DNA of 64,000 nucleotides from Batkoa obscura (Eukaryota > Entomophthoromycota > Entomophthoromycetes > Entomophthorales > Batkoaceae). Within the stretch, counting starts at the first letter, position 1. Every line of letters starts with the position of its first letter. Position numbers and translations under genes: made by a program. Location of the stretch: contig JASVEC010000071.1 in NCBI GenBank assembly GCA_030770535.1, positions 37,106 through 101,105 on the forward strand. Direction: 5' to 3'. The notes under the pieces were generated by a model. That model had not been told where the DNA came from. It saw only the letters and a program-made list of their open reading frames with translations, and made no database searches. Positions 21,416-32,058 of this stretch are shown one piece after another.

Positions 21416-23935
21416 ATGATTTTTTATTTTTTATTATTTTATCATTGTCTTTTAGCTAGCGATATCATTAACACCAATATTTATGGAGGTGAGTGTAATT
21501 TGATAGGTTCTCGATTATATTATTTAGGTGGTAAAGATATGACTTTAGGAGAAGGGGAACATTCTTCTCAAAGTATAGCTATAAGATATTTAGATTTAAA
21601 TGAATCTTTTAATTTGACTTTATTAAACAAAGCTCCATGGAAACAAATACAATCTAATTTTATTACTGCAGAACCAATATTATATCCTCAATCTACTGTC
21701 AATGAAGATTTTATTTATTTATTAGGTGGTTTAAATCAATCCACAAATAATCAATTTAAAGTATTTGATACAAAAACAAATAATTTTACTACAATAATTA
21801 ATAATAATGATATAAATAATAATGATATTGATTTGCCCATATTAAATCATTCTTTGGCATATGGTACTTTAGTAACTACAGCTTCCAATGATTATTTGTT
21901 ATATGGCGGTATGACTCAATATTCTAACAACACAATTTATTCCAATCCGAACGTCTATAAATATAATGATAAAGAATGGATGGTTGACAATATGATGCCA
22001 GGTTTACCTTCTTTTTTACATACATCGAATATAATTGATAATAAAATGTATGTTATTGGTGGTATTAATCCAATTACGTTAATACCTTATCCCTGGGATA
22101 ATGTGCGTGTTTATGATTTAAATAATAAATTATGGTATAATGTAACGTTATCAGGTAAAATACCCACTATTCGATATGGTCATCGTAGCTTAGTTTACGA
22201 TAATAGTACTATTTTAATTGTAGGTGGAAGTACTGGAATTAACGGCACTAATTTAAAAGATATTGAATATTCTAAAGAAATATTAATATTAAATTTGATG
22301 ACATTTGAATATGAATCTTTAATTATGGAAGATTTTATTGGTTCTTTTAGAGGTTGTGCTGTACTATTTAATAATTATTTATTATACTCTTTTGGTCAAA
22401 ATCAATTTACTTCCTTCAATTATTCAATTACTAATCTAGTAAATTTAAATCAATTGAAATTAACAAAAGAATATATTTATAATACAGTTCCGCTTAAACA
22501 TTCTGATATCAGTAATACTTTAAAAGTAATTATAGGCTTCTGTCTAATGTTGGGGATATTGTTATTTTTATTATTATTAGCCTTGATATTATATAAATTA
22601 CATAAATATTTAAATCGAGAGAGATTAATTAGTGATGATCCAGGAAGTAATAATTCTTCTAAATATTCATTTTTTAAACCAGTTTCAGTATTAACTCAGC
22701 CTATCTGGTGTGATACAACAAGTCAACATGAATTAAAATTATCTATAACAAACTCTGATCCCATATTAAAATCTAATGATATTAAAAAATCATTACATTT
22801 ATCTACTTTAGATCATGGCACAATGATATTACCTACAACAACAACGAATACAATGAATAATAGCGCTGCAACTACACATCATACTCATTATTCAGCACCA
22901 TCACAACAATTGCAACCAACTACAATTCATCAATTTCAATTTAATAAATTCCCTTATTTTACTAAATTTATTGAAAGTCAATCTATGACTAGTCGACCCA
23001 GTAATAGTACGAATTCCAGTAATAAAAGTAATAAAAGTGATCAGCGAACAACCACTAGTAATTCAGTTCCAGTGAATTATAAATCCAAAGGAAGTATATT
23101 TAACATTTCTAATAATAGTAGTAACCTACAGTCCAAATCTGATACTAAAAATACCAGTCCATCCAGTCAAGTTACTGATTTTAAAAATTTAAATCACTCT
23201 CATTATTTAAATACTAATATTACTACTAATTTATCCGAAGATAAAACTTCATTACCTAATTCTTCTCCTCAAACAGCTCATTCTTATTTGACTAAATCTG
23301 TTTCTCCAAAAGATAGATGTCAAGGTGATGTAGTAGTTCAATTTATTCCACCAGAAAAAGCAGTATTAAATCAAAAAATTAGTAAAGAAGGTGTTACTAT
23401 GGATAAATTACCTTCAATTAAAGTTCATGATACTGAGACACAAAAAGAGGGGAGAAAGGATATTGGAGTAAGTAAAGAAACAATTTCATTAAGTGTAGGG
23501 AATGTTAAACCAGTAGCCATTAATTATGAAAATGAATTAAAGGATTTTATACCGTATAGAAGAAGACATTTAAAAAGTATTAAAAAGAAAATGGAATTAA
23601 ACAATGGAACTCATAAGAAAAAGAATAGTATTAAAGAAGGAAGTGTCAAAAAGTACAGAATGAAAAAGAAAGGAATGAAAAAAGGAATTGGTACTTCTTT
23701 AAGTTCTCAACTATTACTAGAAGGCTTTGATAATATTATTGGTGATAAATATAATACTTCAAATAATACAACAACATCCACTACTACTACTGGGACATCG
23801 AATAAAGAATCAGGAAGTAGTAATGATAAGAGTCATAAAAATCAACTATTAGAACCAATACCAGTATTACCACCTATTCGTAAAGCTACAGATATCTCTA
23901 TTAATCAATTTTTATCTAAAGAATTTAAAAACTAA
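21416..23935 (+). CDS. Kelch-repeat type I membrane protein with long disordered cytoplasmic tail
   Basis: Single exon, 839 aa. A short hydrophobic signal peptide (about residues 1-15) is followed by a kelch beta-propeller of about 330 aa, seen as repeated GG doublets (YYLGGKD, YLLGGLN, LLYGGMT, YVIGGIN, ILIVGGST) spaced about 50-60 residues apart. Many N-x-S/T sequons are consistent with a lumenal or extracellular position. A single transmembrane helix lies near residues 368-393 (IGFCLMLGILLFLLLLALI). A low-complexity Ser/Thr/Asn tail of about 440 aa has basic clusters near the end (KKYRMKKKGMKKG). This architecture is common in early-diverging fungi; the ligand is unknown. The start is the first ATG, which gives the signal peptide directly. 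It is intronless, unlike most neighbours. Confidence 0.75.
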   Translation: MIFYFLLFYHCLLASDIINTNIYGGECNLIGSRLYYLGGKDMTLGEGEHSSQSIAIRYLDLNESFNLTLLNKAPWKQIQSNFITAEPILYPQSTVNEDFIYLLGGLNQSTNNQFKVFDTKTNNFTTIINNNDINNNDIDLPILNHSLAYGTLVTTASNDYLLYGGMTQYSNNTIYSNPNVYKYNDKEWMVDNMMPGLPSFLHTSNIIDNKMYVIGGINPITLIPYPWDNVRVYDLNNKLWYNVTLSGKIPTIRYGHRSLVYDNSTILIVGGSTGINGTNLKDIEYSKEILILNLMTFEYESLIMEDFIGSFRGCAVLFNNYLLYSFGQNQFTSFNYSITNLVNLNQLKLTKEYIYNTVPLKHSDISNTLKVIIGFCLMLGILLFLLLLALILYKLHKYLNRERLISDDPGSNNSSKYSFFKPVSVLTQPIWCDTTSQHELKLSITNSDPILKSNDIKKSLHLSTLDHGTMILPTTTTNTMNNSAATTHHTHYSAPSQQLQPTTIHQFQFNKFPYFTKFIESQSMTSRPSNSTNSSNKSNKSDQRTTTSNSVPVNYKSKGSIFNISNNSSNLQSKSDTKNTSPSSQVTDFKNLNHSHYLNTNITTNLSEDKTSLPNSSPQTAHSYLTKSVSPKDRCQGDVVVQFIPPEKAVLNQKISKEGVTMDKLPSIKVHDTETQKEGRKDIGVSKETISLSVGNVKPVAINYENELKDFIPYRRRHLKSIKKKMELNNGTHKKKNSIKEGSVKKYRMKKKGMKKGIGTSLSSQLLLEGFDNIIGDKYNTSNNTTTSTTTTGTSNKESGSSNDKSHKNQLLEPIPVLPPIRKATDISINQFLSKEFKN

Positions 23936-24258
23936 ATTTTCATTTTCAATTTATACTCAATACTCATTATACTATTTAATTTAACAACTAACTTAATCTA
24001 TAGATTATTATTCTGATATAATATAAATAAACATTATTTAATAAAACATTATTTAATAAAACATTATATAAACATTATCAAGTTCTTTTCTTATCATTCA
24101 TTATATTTAAATAAGTTAAAATAAACCAAAAATAAATTATAACAATATTCAAAAAAAAAGCAATATATATTTATTTAATTAATCTTTATAAAATAGCATA
24201 ATCATAACATATACATAGAATTCATGTATAAGATATATAACAAATCAACAACCAACAA
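23936..24258. other. Convergent intergenic, kelch / DGK
   Basis: About 320 bp where two transcripts end. It is A/T-rich, with the short tandem repeat at 24030-24068. Several AATAAA-like stretches could serve polyadenylation on either strand. Confidence 0.45.
24030..24068. repeat. 15-bp direct repeat array
   Basis: The unit AACATTATTTAATAA is repeated a little over two times between the convergent kelch and diacylglycerol kinase genes. Simple tandem repeat, no other structure. Confidence 0.5.
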
Positions 24259-25608
24259 TTAACGTTTACTCTTATTCAATCCATCCCTAACAACTCTTGA
24301 TTTTTCGTAAGTTGATCCAATAATGTTTAACTTAATAAAAGGTTTGAATTTAATTTCAAGTGGTTTAAATAACTTATAAAACTCGCCATCAATCATACAG
24401 TAAGTCAACCATTCCTCTTTTGAAAACACATCTTTCCTAAAGAATTTACGAAATGAGTTTCTTTCAGGCATCTTAGCATCACAAGGATCATGAAAGTTAA
24501 ATACTACTTCATTTTCAAATTGACCAAGTCGCATTACTTTTTCTTTACTTTTGTTACTTACTAATTTGATATAATGTCTCATAGATCGAATTGCCATCAC
24601 TTCAATTTTATTATCACTACAAGTTTGATTACTCCAATTATTAGAATCAACTGGACCACTTGGATTTTGAATTACTCTAGCCTTATCTTTACTATTTTCA
24701 GCATCTTTCCAAAGATCAATATCCATAGACCAAACTCTTGGTATGTTTTGTATAATAATTTCAATCATATCCTTCTTTAGTACAGGTGTATTATTCTTAT
24801 TGTCTTCACAGACAAGTACTTCTTTATCATTAATAGTGATTGATTTTAAGATGTTAGTAATAGATGGAAATTTCCTGAATGCAACCCATTTTAAAGATTC
24901 AAAAAAATAAACAAAAAAGTTGTAAAAGCGAGATTTCTTACGATTCTTTTCGAATCCAGAACCAACAAACCCTTGAACACCTAAAGCAAAATAAACTACA
25001 AAATTACGATCGAATTGTTGCATCTTCTCACTTTCTTTGCCACTCTTGACTACTTTTTCAATATAACCTCCTTCAGCCACTTTAACTTCCGTATTCCATA
25101 AATCTAGGGTAATTTGATTACTACTATCTTCCCTTACTCTTTCCAATATCAAATCACTTAAACTACTTAAATCACTACCCACTAGATTATCTTCTTCGAT
25201 TGTTTTACCCCATCCTAAAGCTTGTGAAAAATCATTACCGGTACCAAATGGTAAACAAGAGAATACTAATTGATTTAAATCGATTTCATTCTTACACAAA
25301 TCTTCCACAATACCAATAATAGTACCATCACCTCCACCACTCCAAACTTGTACTACAAAATTGTGATCTCCTTCTTTTCGAACTTTTAATAGTTGTTTTA
25401 AATAATCAATCCCTTCTTGTTTACAATCTTCTTTAATAATACTATAAATTTGGACTTGAACACTTTGGTCTTCTTTTAATCGAAAGTGTTGAATTTTTAA
25501 CTCTGTTAACTCTTCCCCTTTTTGATCTCCACTTAATGGATTAACAAATAAAAATATATAAGTTTGAATATCTTTTAGATGCACCATTTTTATATAAAAA
25601 ATTATCAA
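24259..25608 (-). CDS. Diacylglycerol kinase (catalytic plus accessory domain)
   Basis: Intronless, 449 aa from the first ATG; the in-frame ATG at 25587 (MVHLKDIQTYIFLFVNPLSG) is equally plausible and sits closer to the domain. The catalytic DAGK domain opens with FVNPLSGDQKG, contains the nucleotide-binding GGGDGT motif near residue 95, and the FGTGNDFSQALGWG motif typical of eukaryotic DGKs. The accessory domain follows (NFVVYFALGVQGFVGSGFE). There is no C1 zinc finger and no calcium-binding EF-hand, so it is a minimal soluble form. It phosphorylates diacylglycerol to phosphatidate, linking lipid signalling and phospholipid synthesis. Sphingosine and ceramide kinases share the fold but lack the GNDF..LGWG pattern. 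Confidence 0.87.
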   Translation of the reverse strand: MIIFYIKMVHLKDIQTYIFLFVNPLSGDQKGEELTELKIQHFRLKEDQSVQVQIYSIIKEDCKQEGIDYLKQLLKVRKEGDHNFVVQVWSGGGDGTIIGIVEDLCKNEIDLNQLVFSCLPFGTGNDFSQALGWGKTIEEDNLVGSDLSSLSDLILERVREDSSNQITLDLWNTEVKVAEGGYIEKVVKSGKESEKMQQFDRNFVVYFALGVQGFVGSGFEKNRKKSRFYNFFVYFFESLKWVAFRKFPSITNILKSITINDKEVLVCEDNKNNTPVLKKDMIEIIIQNIPRVWSMDIDLWKDAENSKDKARVIQNPSGPVDSNNWSNQTCSDNKIEVMAIRSMRHYIKLVSNKSKEKVMRLGQFENEVVFNFHDPCDAKMPERNSFRKFFRKDVFSKEEWLTYCMIDGEFYKLFKPLEIKFKPFIKLNIIGSTYEKSRVVRDGLNKSKR

Positions 25609-26009
25609 AAGCTAAAATAGCCGAATCGTTTCCTTTTATAAGTTTATATCTTCAAATGATGCCAAAATGATGTTTTACTTTATATATTAATCAATTTAAA
25701 TTAACTTGATTTTAGCTTCAATTATCAAATTAAAGCTAAACTTAAAATCTTTTGAAATTCCACTAAGCTACTAAATTAAGTAATTCTTGCTCCCCATAAT
25801 GCTGATCTTGCATGAAAAATAGTGAGCAAACAGTGAAATCATTTTTAAAAAAGACCCTTTTAACCTTAAAAATCAAATAAAAATGAAGTAATCGTGGAGT
25901 CATTTACTAAATAAAAAATAACCAAACATTGATTTTAATATAAAATAACAGTCAATATAATCAGTTTTGATTGTTAAATTATACATTTAATTTTGAATAA
26001 ATATTAATA
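25609..26009. promoter_or_regulatory. Divergent spacer DGK / DUF1206
   Basis: A 400-bp A/T-rich gap between two divergent start codons, so it must contain both promoters. No defined box was recognised. Confidence 0.4.
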
Positions 26010-27020
26010 ATGCCAGATTCTGATACTGCTACAGTGACTATTGACACTAATGAACAAGCGAGCAAAAAGAAACGATTTTTATTGCCTTCAGGTACTAAAA
26101 GAAAACATCGATGGATAGTCACATTATTAGGTCGAATTGGATTTACAGCTAAAGGGGTGATCTATTCTATTTTGGGAGGTTTATGCTGTGCCTCTGCATT
26201 AGATGAGCCCACGCCTGAAGGTACTGGATCGAACGAATCACCTCAAGCAGTGTTTATATTATTGGCAGGAGCACAACAAATTGGTATCCCATTGCTGGTT
26301 GTAATGAGTGTGGGCTTATTATTTTATTCTACATGGCGATTTTGGGAAGCAGCTACAGGACAAGGCTCTGATAAAACATTTAGTCGAAAAAAAAACTTTT
26401 TTAAATATCGGTTATCACCCTTTGTATCCGGAGCAGTTTATTTGTCTTATTTAAGCTATATTATTCAAGTAATGGTCAAATTACATATTTATCATAAAAA
26501 TAACCAGGAAGTTTCTACCTCTGATAATTGCTTTCCAAATTGTTGGAATACAACTCCTTATGGTAGAGCAGGTATTATTATTATTGGTATTGCTTTTTTG
26601 ATTGCCACAATTACTCAATTAATTCCTGCTTTTTCTACTACTTTTCATAAAGATTTAAAAGTGCATCTGTATCCCAATTATATTAAGTATACTGTATTGA
26701 CTTTGGGTCATATTGGTTTTTTGGGACGAGCAGGTGTGTTTTTAATGGTAGCTATACTGATGTTTAAAGCTTCTTCGGACGACATTGATGTTGGAAAATA
26801 TACTGTTGGTGCTGCATTAGATCAGCTAAGAGCTAATAGAGGTACTAAAGCTATCTTATTTATCATTGGTTTGTTTTTAGTCTTCTTTGGCGCATTTGCT
26901 ATATTAAATGTAAAATTTAAATACTTTCCTACAAGACCTAATTCGGGTGAACATCCTAGGGATGATAATGAGATGCCTAAATTATCCACTGATGACACTA
27001 TGGATGATCCAGTTGTTTAA
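26010..27020 (+). CDS. DUF1206 family six-helix membrane protein
   Basis: Intronless, 336 aa. It shows three repeats of the two-helix DUF1206 unit. Each opens with a LGRIGFTAKGVIYSILGG-like helix: residues about 35-55, a weaker middle unit around 128-150 (YRLSPFVSGAVYLSYL), and LGHIGFLGRAGVFLMVA around 236-255. The second helix of each unit is hydrophobic. Soluble Ser/Asp-rich tails flank the membrane part. DUF1206 is best known from bacteria; its biochemical role is unknown. The start ATG gives a basic, KKKR-containing cytosolic N-tail. The lack of introns in an intron-rich region and the mostly bacterial family raise the possibility of ancient transfer, which is inference only. Confidence 0.82.
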   Translation: MPDSDTATVTIDTNEQASKKKRFLLPSGTKRKHRWIVTLLGRIGFTAKGVIYSILGGLCCASALDEPTPEGTGSNESPQAVFILLAGAQQIGIPLLVVMSVGLLFYSTWRFWEAATGQGSDKTFSRKKNFFKYRLSPFVSGAVYLSYLSYIIQVMVKLHIYHKNNQEVSTSDNCFPNCWNTTPYGRAGIIIIGIAFLIATITQLIPAFSTTFHKDLKVHLYPNYIKYTVLTLGHIGFLGRAGVFLMVAILMFKASSDDIDVGKYTVGAALDQLRANRGTKAILFIIGLFLVFFGAFAILNVKFKYFPTRPNSGEHPRDDNEMPKLSTDDTMDDPVV

Positions 27021-27320
27021 TAATTGATTTCTAATTTTCTTGTTGTTTTTGTTAATAAATTCTTTGATTTTTGAATGTTGATTTTGAGAATGTTTTTGTT
27101 TCAGTTATTTGACTGAATTTTTTTAAATTTTAAATTTGTTTAGAAAACGAACAAAAGTTTTAAAGAAGCAAGATTTTTTTGTTGGATTAGTAATTTTTTG
27201 ATTAAAAATCATTGGTGTTTAAACTTCGAAATTACATAAATATCAAAACTCAAAAAAAAAGGTTATCTTTTTTATTAAACCAAACATCACATCCTCATTA
27301 GAAAAAACTCACAAAAAAAC
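27021..27320. other. Short spacer DUF1206 / OXLD1-like
   Basis: 300 bp, A/T-rich, containing the 3' end of one gene and the promoter of the next on the same strand. No feature recognised. Confidence 0.4.
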
Positions 27321-27832
27321 ATGCGCCAAGTGTTACATTTAATAAATAGAACATTAAAAATTCAACAAGTTAGTTATCATTCAAGTAGAATGTTATTAAG
27401 AGAAGCTATTAAACTAGATTTCGAGCCTTTAATAAAATTACCTTCAAAACCAGAACCACCACCACCAGAACTATGTTGTATGAGGTAAGAATATTATAAA
27501 TAAATCTTAATATAAGAGAATTTATTAATCATTCTGTTTATATTCATCTTATCCCAATTTATAAAATAGTGGTTGTGCCATATGGTAAGTTTTGATTTGC
27601 ATTCAATTATCTATATTTTAAAAGAAATCAAAACTAAGCTTGACTTTTTCTTTTTAGTGTATTAGATGTTTATCAACAAGATTTAGATGCTTATAATGAA
27701 TTGAAAAAAAAATATATCAACCAGTTAAAAGAAAGGGGAATGTCAATACCAGAAGATTTAAAAGTAGAAGAAAAAGGAGATCCAGGTATGGATGCTTTTA
27801 TGATGATGGAAAAAAGACTAAAAGAAAAATGA
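27321..27832 (+). CDS. OXLD1-like mitochondrial protein (oxidoreductase-like domain), three exons
   Basis: Exons 27321..27484, 27570..27584 and 27658..27832 encode 117 aa. The middle exon is only 15 nt. The conserved oxidoreductase-like N-terminal domain is complete only when all three are joined. The proline run PEPPPPELCC spans to SGCAIC and then VLDVYQQDLDAY, giving the family's C-C-x3-C-x2-C cysteine pattern. Residues 1-30 are basic, hydroxylated and free of acids (MRQVLHLINRTLK...), a plausible mitochondrial targeting sequence. OXLD1-type proteins are small mitochondrial proteins of unclear function. A Glu/Lys-rich helical tail (KKKYINQLKERGMSIPEDL) follows. I am confident of the joins because each completes the cysteine motif. 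Confidence 0.85.
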
Positions 27833-28266
27833 AGAGGGAGAAGAATAAGTTTATGGGATAAAAGGGCTCTGAAAAAAATGAAATATACGATAAAGGTTGT
27901 ATGAATGAGAGGGGATAATAGAAAGTTTTGAAAAGGTTACAAATGTTACTGTATTATTTATTAAAACAAGTTATTTTTTATTATTATTATGATTTCATTT
28001 ATTTCAATCTTTAAAATATTCTTTTTTTAAAATTCCAAGTTTAAACAATTTTAAAAGATTAACATTACTTAAAAACTACTCAATATAATAAAAACGCATG
28101 ATATACTTTACTATTTAACCAAATTCTTAAACCAATATTAAACTAAGAAAAAGTCACTCAATAAATGTTTCATTTAAAAAAATAAGATTTTGTTTCATTT
28201 TATTGATACAATAATTCTTCAAAATCAATTCAAGTATTCCTCCAAACATTTAAACCTTCCTTTCAT
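27833..28266. other. Convergent spacer OXLD1-like / trehalase
   Basis: About 430 bp between two gene 3' ends. A/T-rich with nothing recognised beyond likely polyadenylation stretches. Confidence 0.45.
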
Positions 28267-31200
28267 TTACTGGTTATGAGATGGAGTTCTTCTAAGTTGC
28301 CTATGATGAGTATGAAACTCAGACGTCATTGGATCCGTTGGTTGAGGTGAACAAATAACTTCTCCATCTTGAACTGAAATAAATTTAGTTTCCACACTTA
28401 ATGGATTAGAACTGTTTCTATTCAATTTATTTCTTTTAAGACTACCAATAGAAATACCATTCTCACTACTATTTTCACTGCTTGGACTACCTACTGCATG
28501 TGTTTTATTAACCAATGAAGATGGATTAACAATTTCAGATGGTTCATTTAATTCTAACCAAAGCTCTTCATCAATATCTTCTGGTATTTCATCTAATGAT
28601 ATTTGAGTTAATCTATCATATTCATTCATACGTGGTGTATTAAATGGAGACGTTTCTCTTGATGGGGATGAGATATGCGATATCTCTGCAAATACTTTGA
28701 CTAATTGAGATGCTTTTGGTAAAGAACTATTACTTTCATCAGGTAAGAAAGTTTCTTTATTGTTAGAATAATCTTCATTTAATTCCAAATCTCCAAAAGC
28801 TTCAGAAATACTAGCTAATGATGAACCATTATATGGAGTTACATAAGGTGAAGTTGCTAAAGTGTCTTGTGATTCATTTGATATAGTTTCATTTAAACTA
28901 TCATTTGTTGTAGATGTTGGTCTATTATTACGAATAACTTTAGCAGAATGAGATAAAGTACGATAAAGATTGGAATCAAATCTTTTGTTTAAATGATGAA
29001 AAAATTGATCTGGTGGGGTCAAAGTACCCAATGCACGTCGCATATGAGAGTTTAAATATTCTAAACCAGTTTGAAAAGAAGCATTCATCCAACCAAAACC
29101 TTCTCTTGGTACGAATTTAAAATCAACACCAACATTACCATATTCTACTTTTACTTGATGAGTCATTGAAACAATATCAAATTTTTCAGGTACTACTCCA
29201 TTAAAATCAACAAATGATTTTACAATACTAATAATAAATGATAATAATATAATTAATATAAGTATAAAAGATAAAATAATAAATAAACAATACTTACGTA
29301 TATAACCAACGATAAGCTAATCTTTTAGCAATATCTGAATAACCATAGTTTTCTAAACCTTGCCAAGCCATAATCTGATGAGGGGCCCAACCAAAAGGAT
29401 AATCCCATTGACGATTTGGACGTTCCAATGAAATCATACCTCTAGATTCTTCTGTACCACAAACTAAACCACCAGTTACCTCAAATTTATTTAAACAAGT
29501 TTCAATTAACACTTCAGCTTTATCTTCATCAATACAGCCAGCCCAAAGTGTCCATAAAGCAGTAACTGATTCATAAACAGATTGCTGTTCTCTTTCTGTA
29601 TTATAATCAAAATACATGCCTTTTTCTTCATTCCAGCAATATTTATCTATTAAATAATGACGATATTCTGCTCTTTCTTTCCAAGCTTCACTTGTTTCTA
29701 CAGCAATCATGTTATCAAATTCTAAGCCATCTTCAGAATGCATTGGTAAATGATTTTCAAATATTTCTCTAATTGTTTTCTCAATATCAATTTCATATTT
29801 ATATAGCAGACAGTTTAAATCAATCGTAGCAATATCGGCACATTTCTTTTCTAATCGATAAGTAGTATCATGACCTGATTCTCTTACTGCTCTATCATGT
29901 ATAAAATAATGATCTAATTTAGGACATTTAATTGTACCATTATCATATAATATTTTATATTCTTCAACTTCCATATTTAATTGTTTTGCAAAAGGTTCCA
30001 TTAAATGATTAAAATGAGTAGATTCTGTTTCTGGTGGCATTCCAATACCAGTTGGATAGAATCTAGATAAACCTGATTTTGGATCAAATCTAGGTGAACT
30101 CATCCAAACAGTATAATATTCTTTAATTGCAGCTCTCATTACAGTTGCTAACCATTTTTTACTCTCTGGATTAGTTTTATCTAAACATTCATAAACCCTT
30201 AATGCCATATCAGTTAAAAATGGAGGTTGAGATCTAGTTAAATAATAACTTCGATTTGCATTTAATATTTTTCCATAATGTCTTATTTGATAAACAAAAT
30301 TATCTACCATATCTTTAGCTAGCTCATATTTACCATCAATTATTAAACCTAAAGACTCGAAATAAGAATCCCATCCATACATTTCATTAAACCGACCACC
30401 AGGAACAACAAATGGTATTCCTTTATATTCATCTTCTCCAGTAATTGAATTTTTAATTTTACGTAATCCTAAGCTTAATATACCAGGTTGATGATTAATG
30501 CTTTTAACATAAGTAGGTGTAATATCTTTAGGTAATTTTTCAACTAATAAATTTAATTCTGGTTTCTTATTAGCAATCTTGGAATAATAATTAAACGCAT
30601 CAATATCATCATAAGGTACATAAACTCTTGGTATTGGATTTTTACTACGATCTTTAGGATCATTACAAATTACTTCTAACGTTTTTTCATCAATAGCACG
30701 CGTTAATCCATCCCAAAAATTAAATTTAATCATTCTATTTAATCGATCTACTGGATTTTCATTTAATCTTGCTTCATCTAATACAATATGTTTTCTTCCC
30801 AAATCTCTAGCCAAAGCTAATTCTTGTAATAAATTTGATAACATATAAGTTCCACGGATATCATATTTTTTAAACCCACCAGAATTAGCCGTTCCTACCT
30901 TTAAGACTTTAGGTCCGCTATCATTAATTGTAATTTGAAAATCTCCATCTGTATCTTCTTGTGCTAAAATTAACCGACTCGTTTCTTCTACATCTAGTAA
31001 AAATTTCATAGGTTTTAATGTTTTATCATCTAAAATAAGTAAAAATATTAGTAAATAAAACTATTTTTAAATAAAATAAATTAAAATAATACCAATAGAA
31101 CCTCTCCTTTGACGACGAAATTTATTTTCAGTATAATCATTGTGAAAGCCAGGACGTGATAATGAAGTGTAGCTATTGGACTAGAATCAAAAAATCAAGA

Positions 31201-31441
31201 TTAATTCAAGTATTCAATTACTTTTTAATAATTTTTATCAGCCTTAAAGAGATAAAGTAAAATAAAATCGAAAGACATCAACTTACCATAGATAATGTAC
31301 GGTTTCTTGCAATAGTAGGTGAATTGTTAGCTCTTGAATAATATTCATTAGCTGGGCAGTAACGTGAGCTGTATTTGGGTTTAGGATTGAGATGGAACTA
31401 GTTCCACTGTGCAATTGGTCTTCTTTTCGTTGATTATTCAT
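28267..31441 (-). CDS. nth1: Neutral trehalase with regulatory N-terminus and long C-terminal extension
   Basis: Exons complement(28267..29227, 29298..31029, 31093..31180, 31287..31441). Neutral trehalase hydrolyses cytosolic trehalose to glucose. The Nth1-type EF-like calcium loop is [14 protein letters not shown]. Both trehalase signatures are present ([15 protein letters not shown] and [10 protein letters not shown]). The N-terminal regulatory part holds RRQRRGSIG, a PKA-type site, and ARNRTLSM. After the normal end of the family (about [19 protein letters not shown] and RRALG) a Ser/Thr/Asn-rich tail of about 230 aa continues, unusual for Nth1. The 5' exon needs one extra base somewhere near 31370-31400 to connect the ATG at 31441 with the conserved frame; alternatively, translation starts at the ATG ending that exon ([10 protein letters not shown]). 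The catalytic part is intact. Confidence 0.92.
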
Positions 31442-32058
31442 GTTTTTTATATTTCTCACTTTTTGAAAAATAATTTAACGTTTTAAAGAAAAAAAATGGA
31501 ATTGAAATTATTATGTGTTTTTATGTGTTTTTATGTAATATTAATATTTAGTGTGGTTGAGTGATGGTTAAATTTAGTAAATTTTTTAATCATATGTGTA
31601 ATTGATAAGTAGAGTCAATTTGATTTAACCTTATCTTTTACAATTTATGCAAATGATATCAACTTATTTTAATTGATAAGAATAAAATTGGGTATAAATT
31701 TTAAATAATGTGAACACTTGAGTTAATGTTTCAAATTATGACGTTACAATTGAATCGGTTAGTCATTTAATTTATACACTAATTTCTACTTATAAATCCA
31801 AATATCGACGTAATTAATTCACTTATTGTCGCTAATTAAGATAATAATTAATAATAATACTTTATTATTTCTATTAATATAATTACTTGAATATTATTAT
31901 GGTTCATTTGGATTATCAGAATTCTATCAATTCCTTGGAAGCTCCGTCTGAAAAATCATGAAAAAATTCCAGCTAGAAATTAAGCAAATAAAATTTTCAA
32001 AAAAAAGTCAAAAATTATATGCTATTTCACTTTTCTAATTGAAATTCTAGATTCAATA
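31442..32058. promoter_or_regulatory. Divergent spacer trehalase / MED23
   Basis: About 600 bp of A/T-rich DNA between divergent genes, containing both promoters. A tandem TTTTTATGTG repeat lies near 31515-31535. No defined regulatory box. Confidence 0.4.

Noticed and set aside
31287-31441. [13 protein letters not shown]... as a separate upstream peptide of trehalase
   Set aside because: It ends right after the exon border without one extra base. The adjacent frame carries the trehalase-like NRTLSM region, so an indel within one exon is preferred over a separate ORF.
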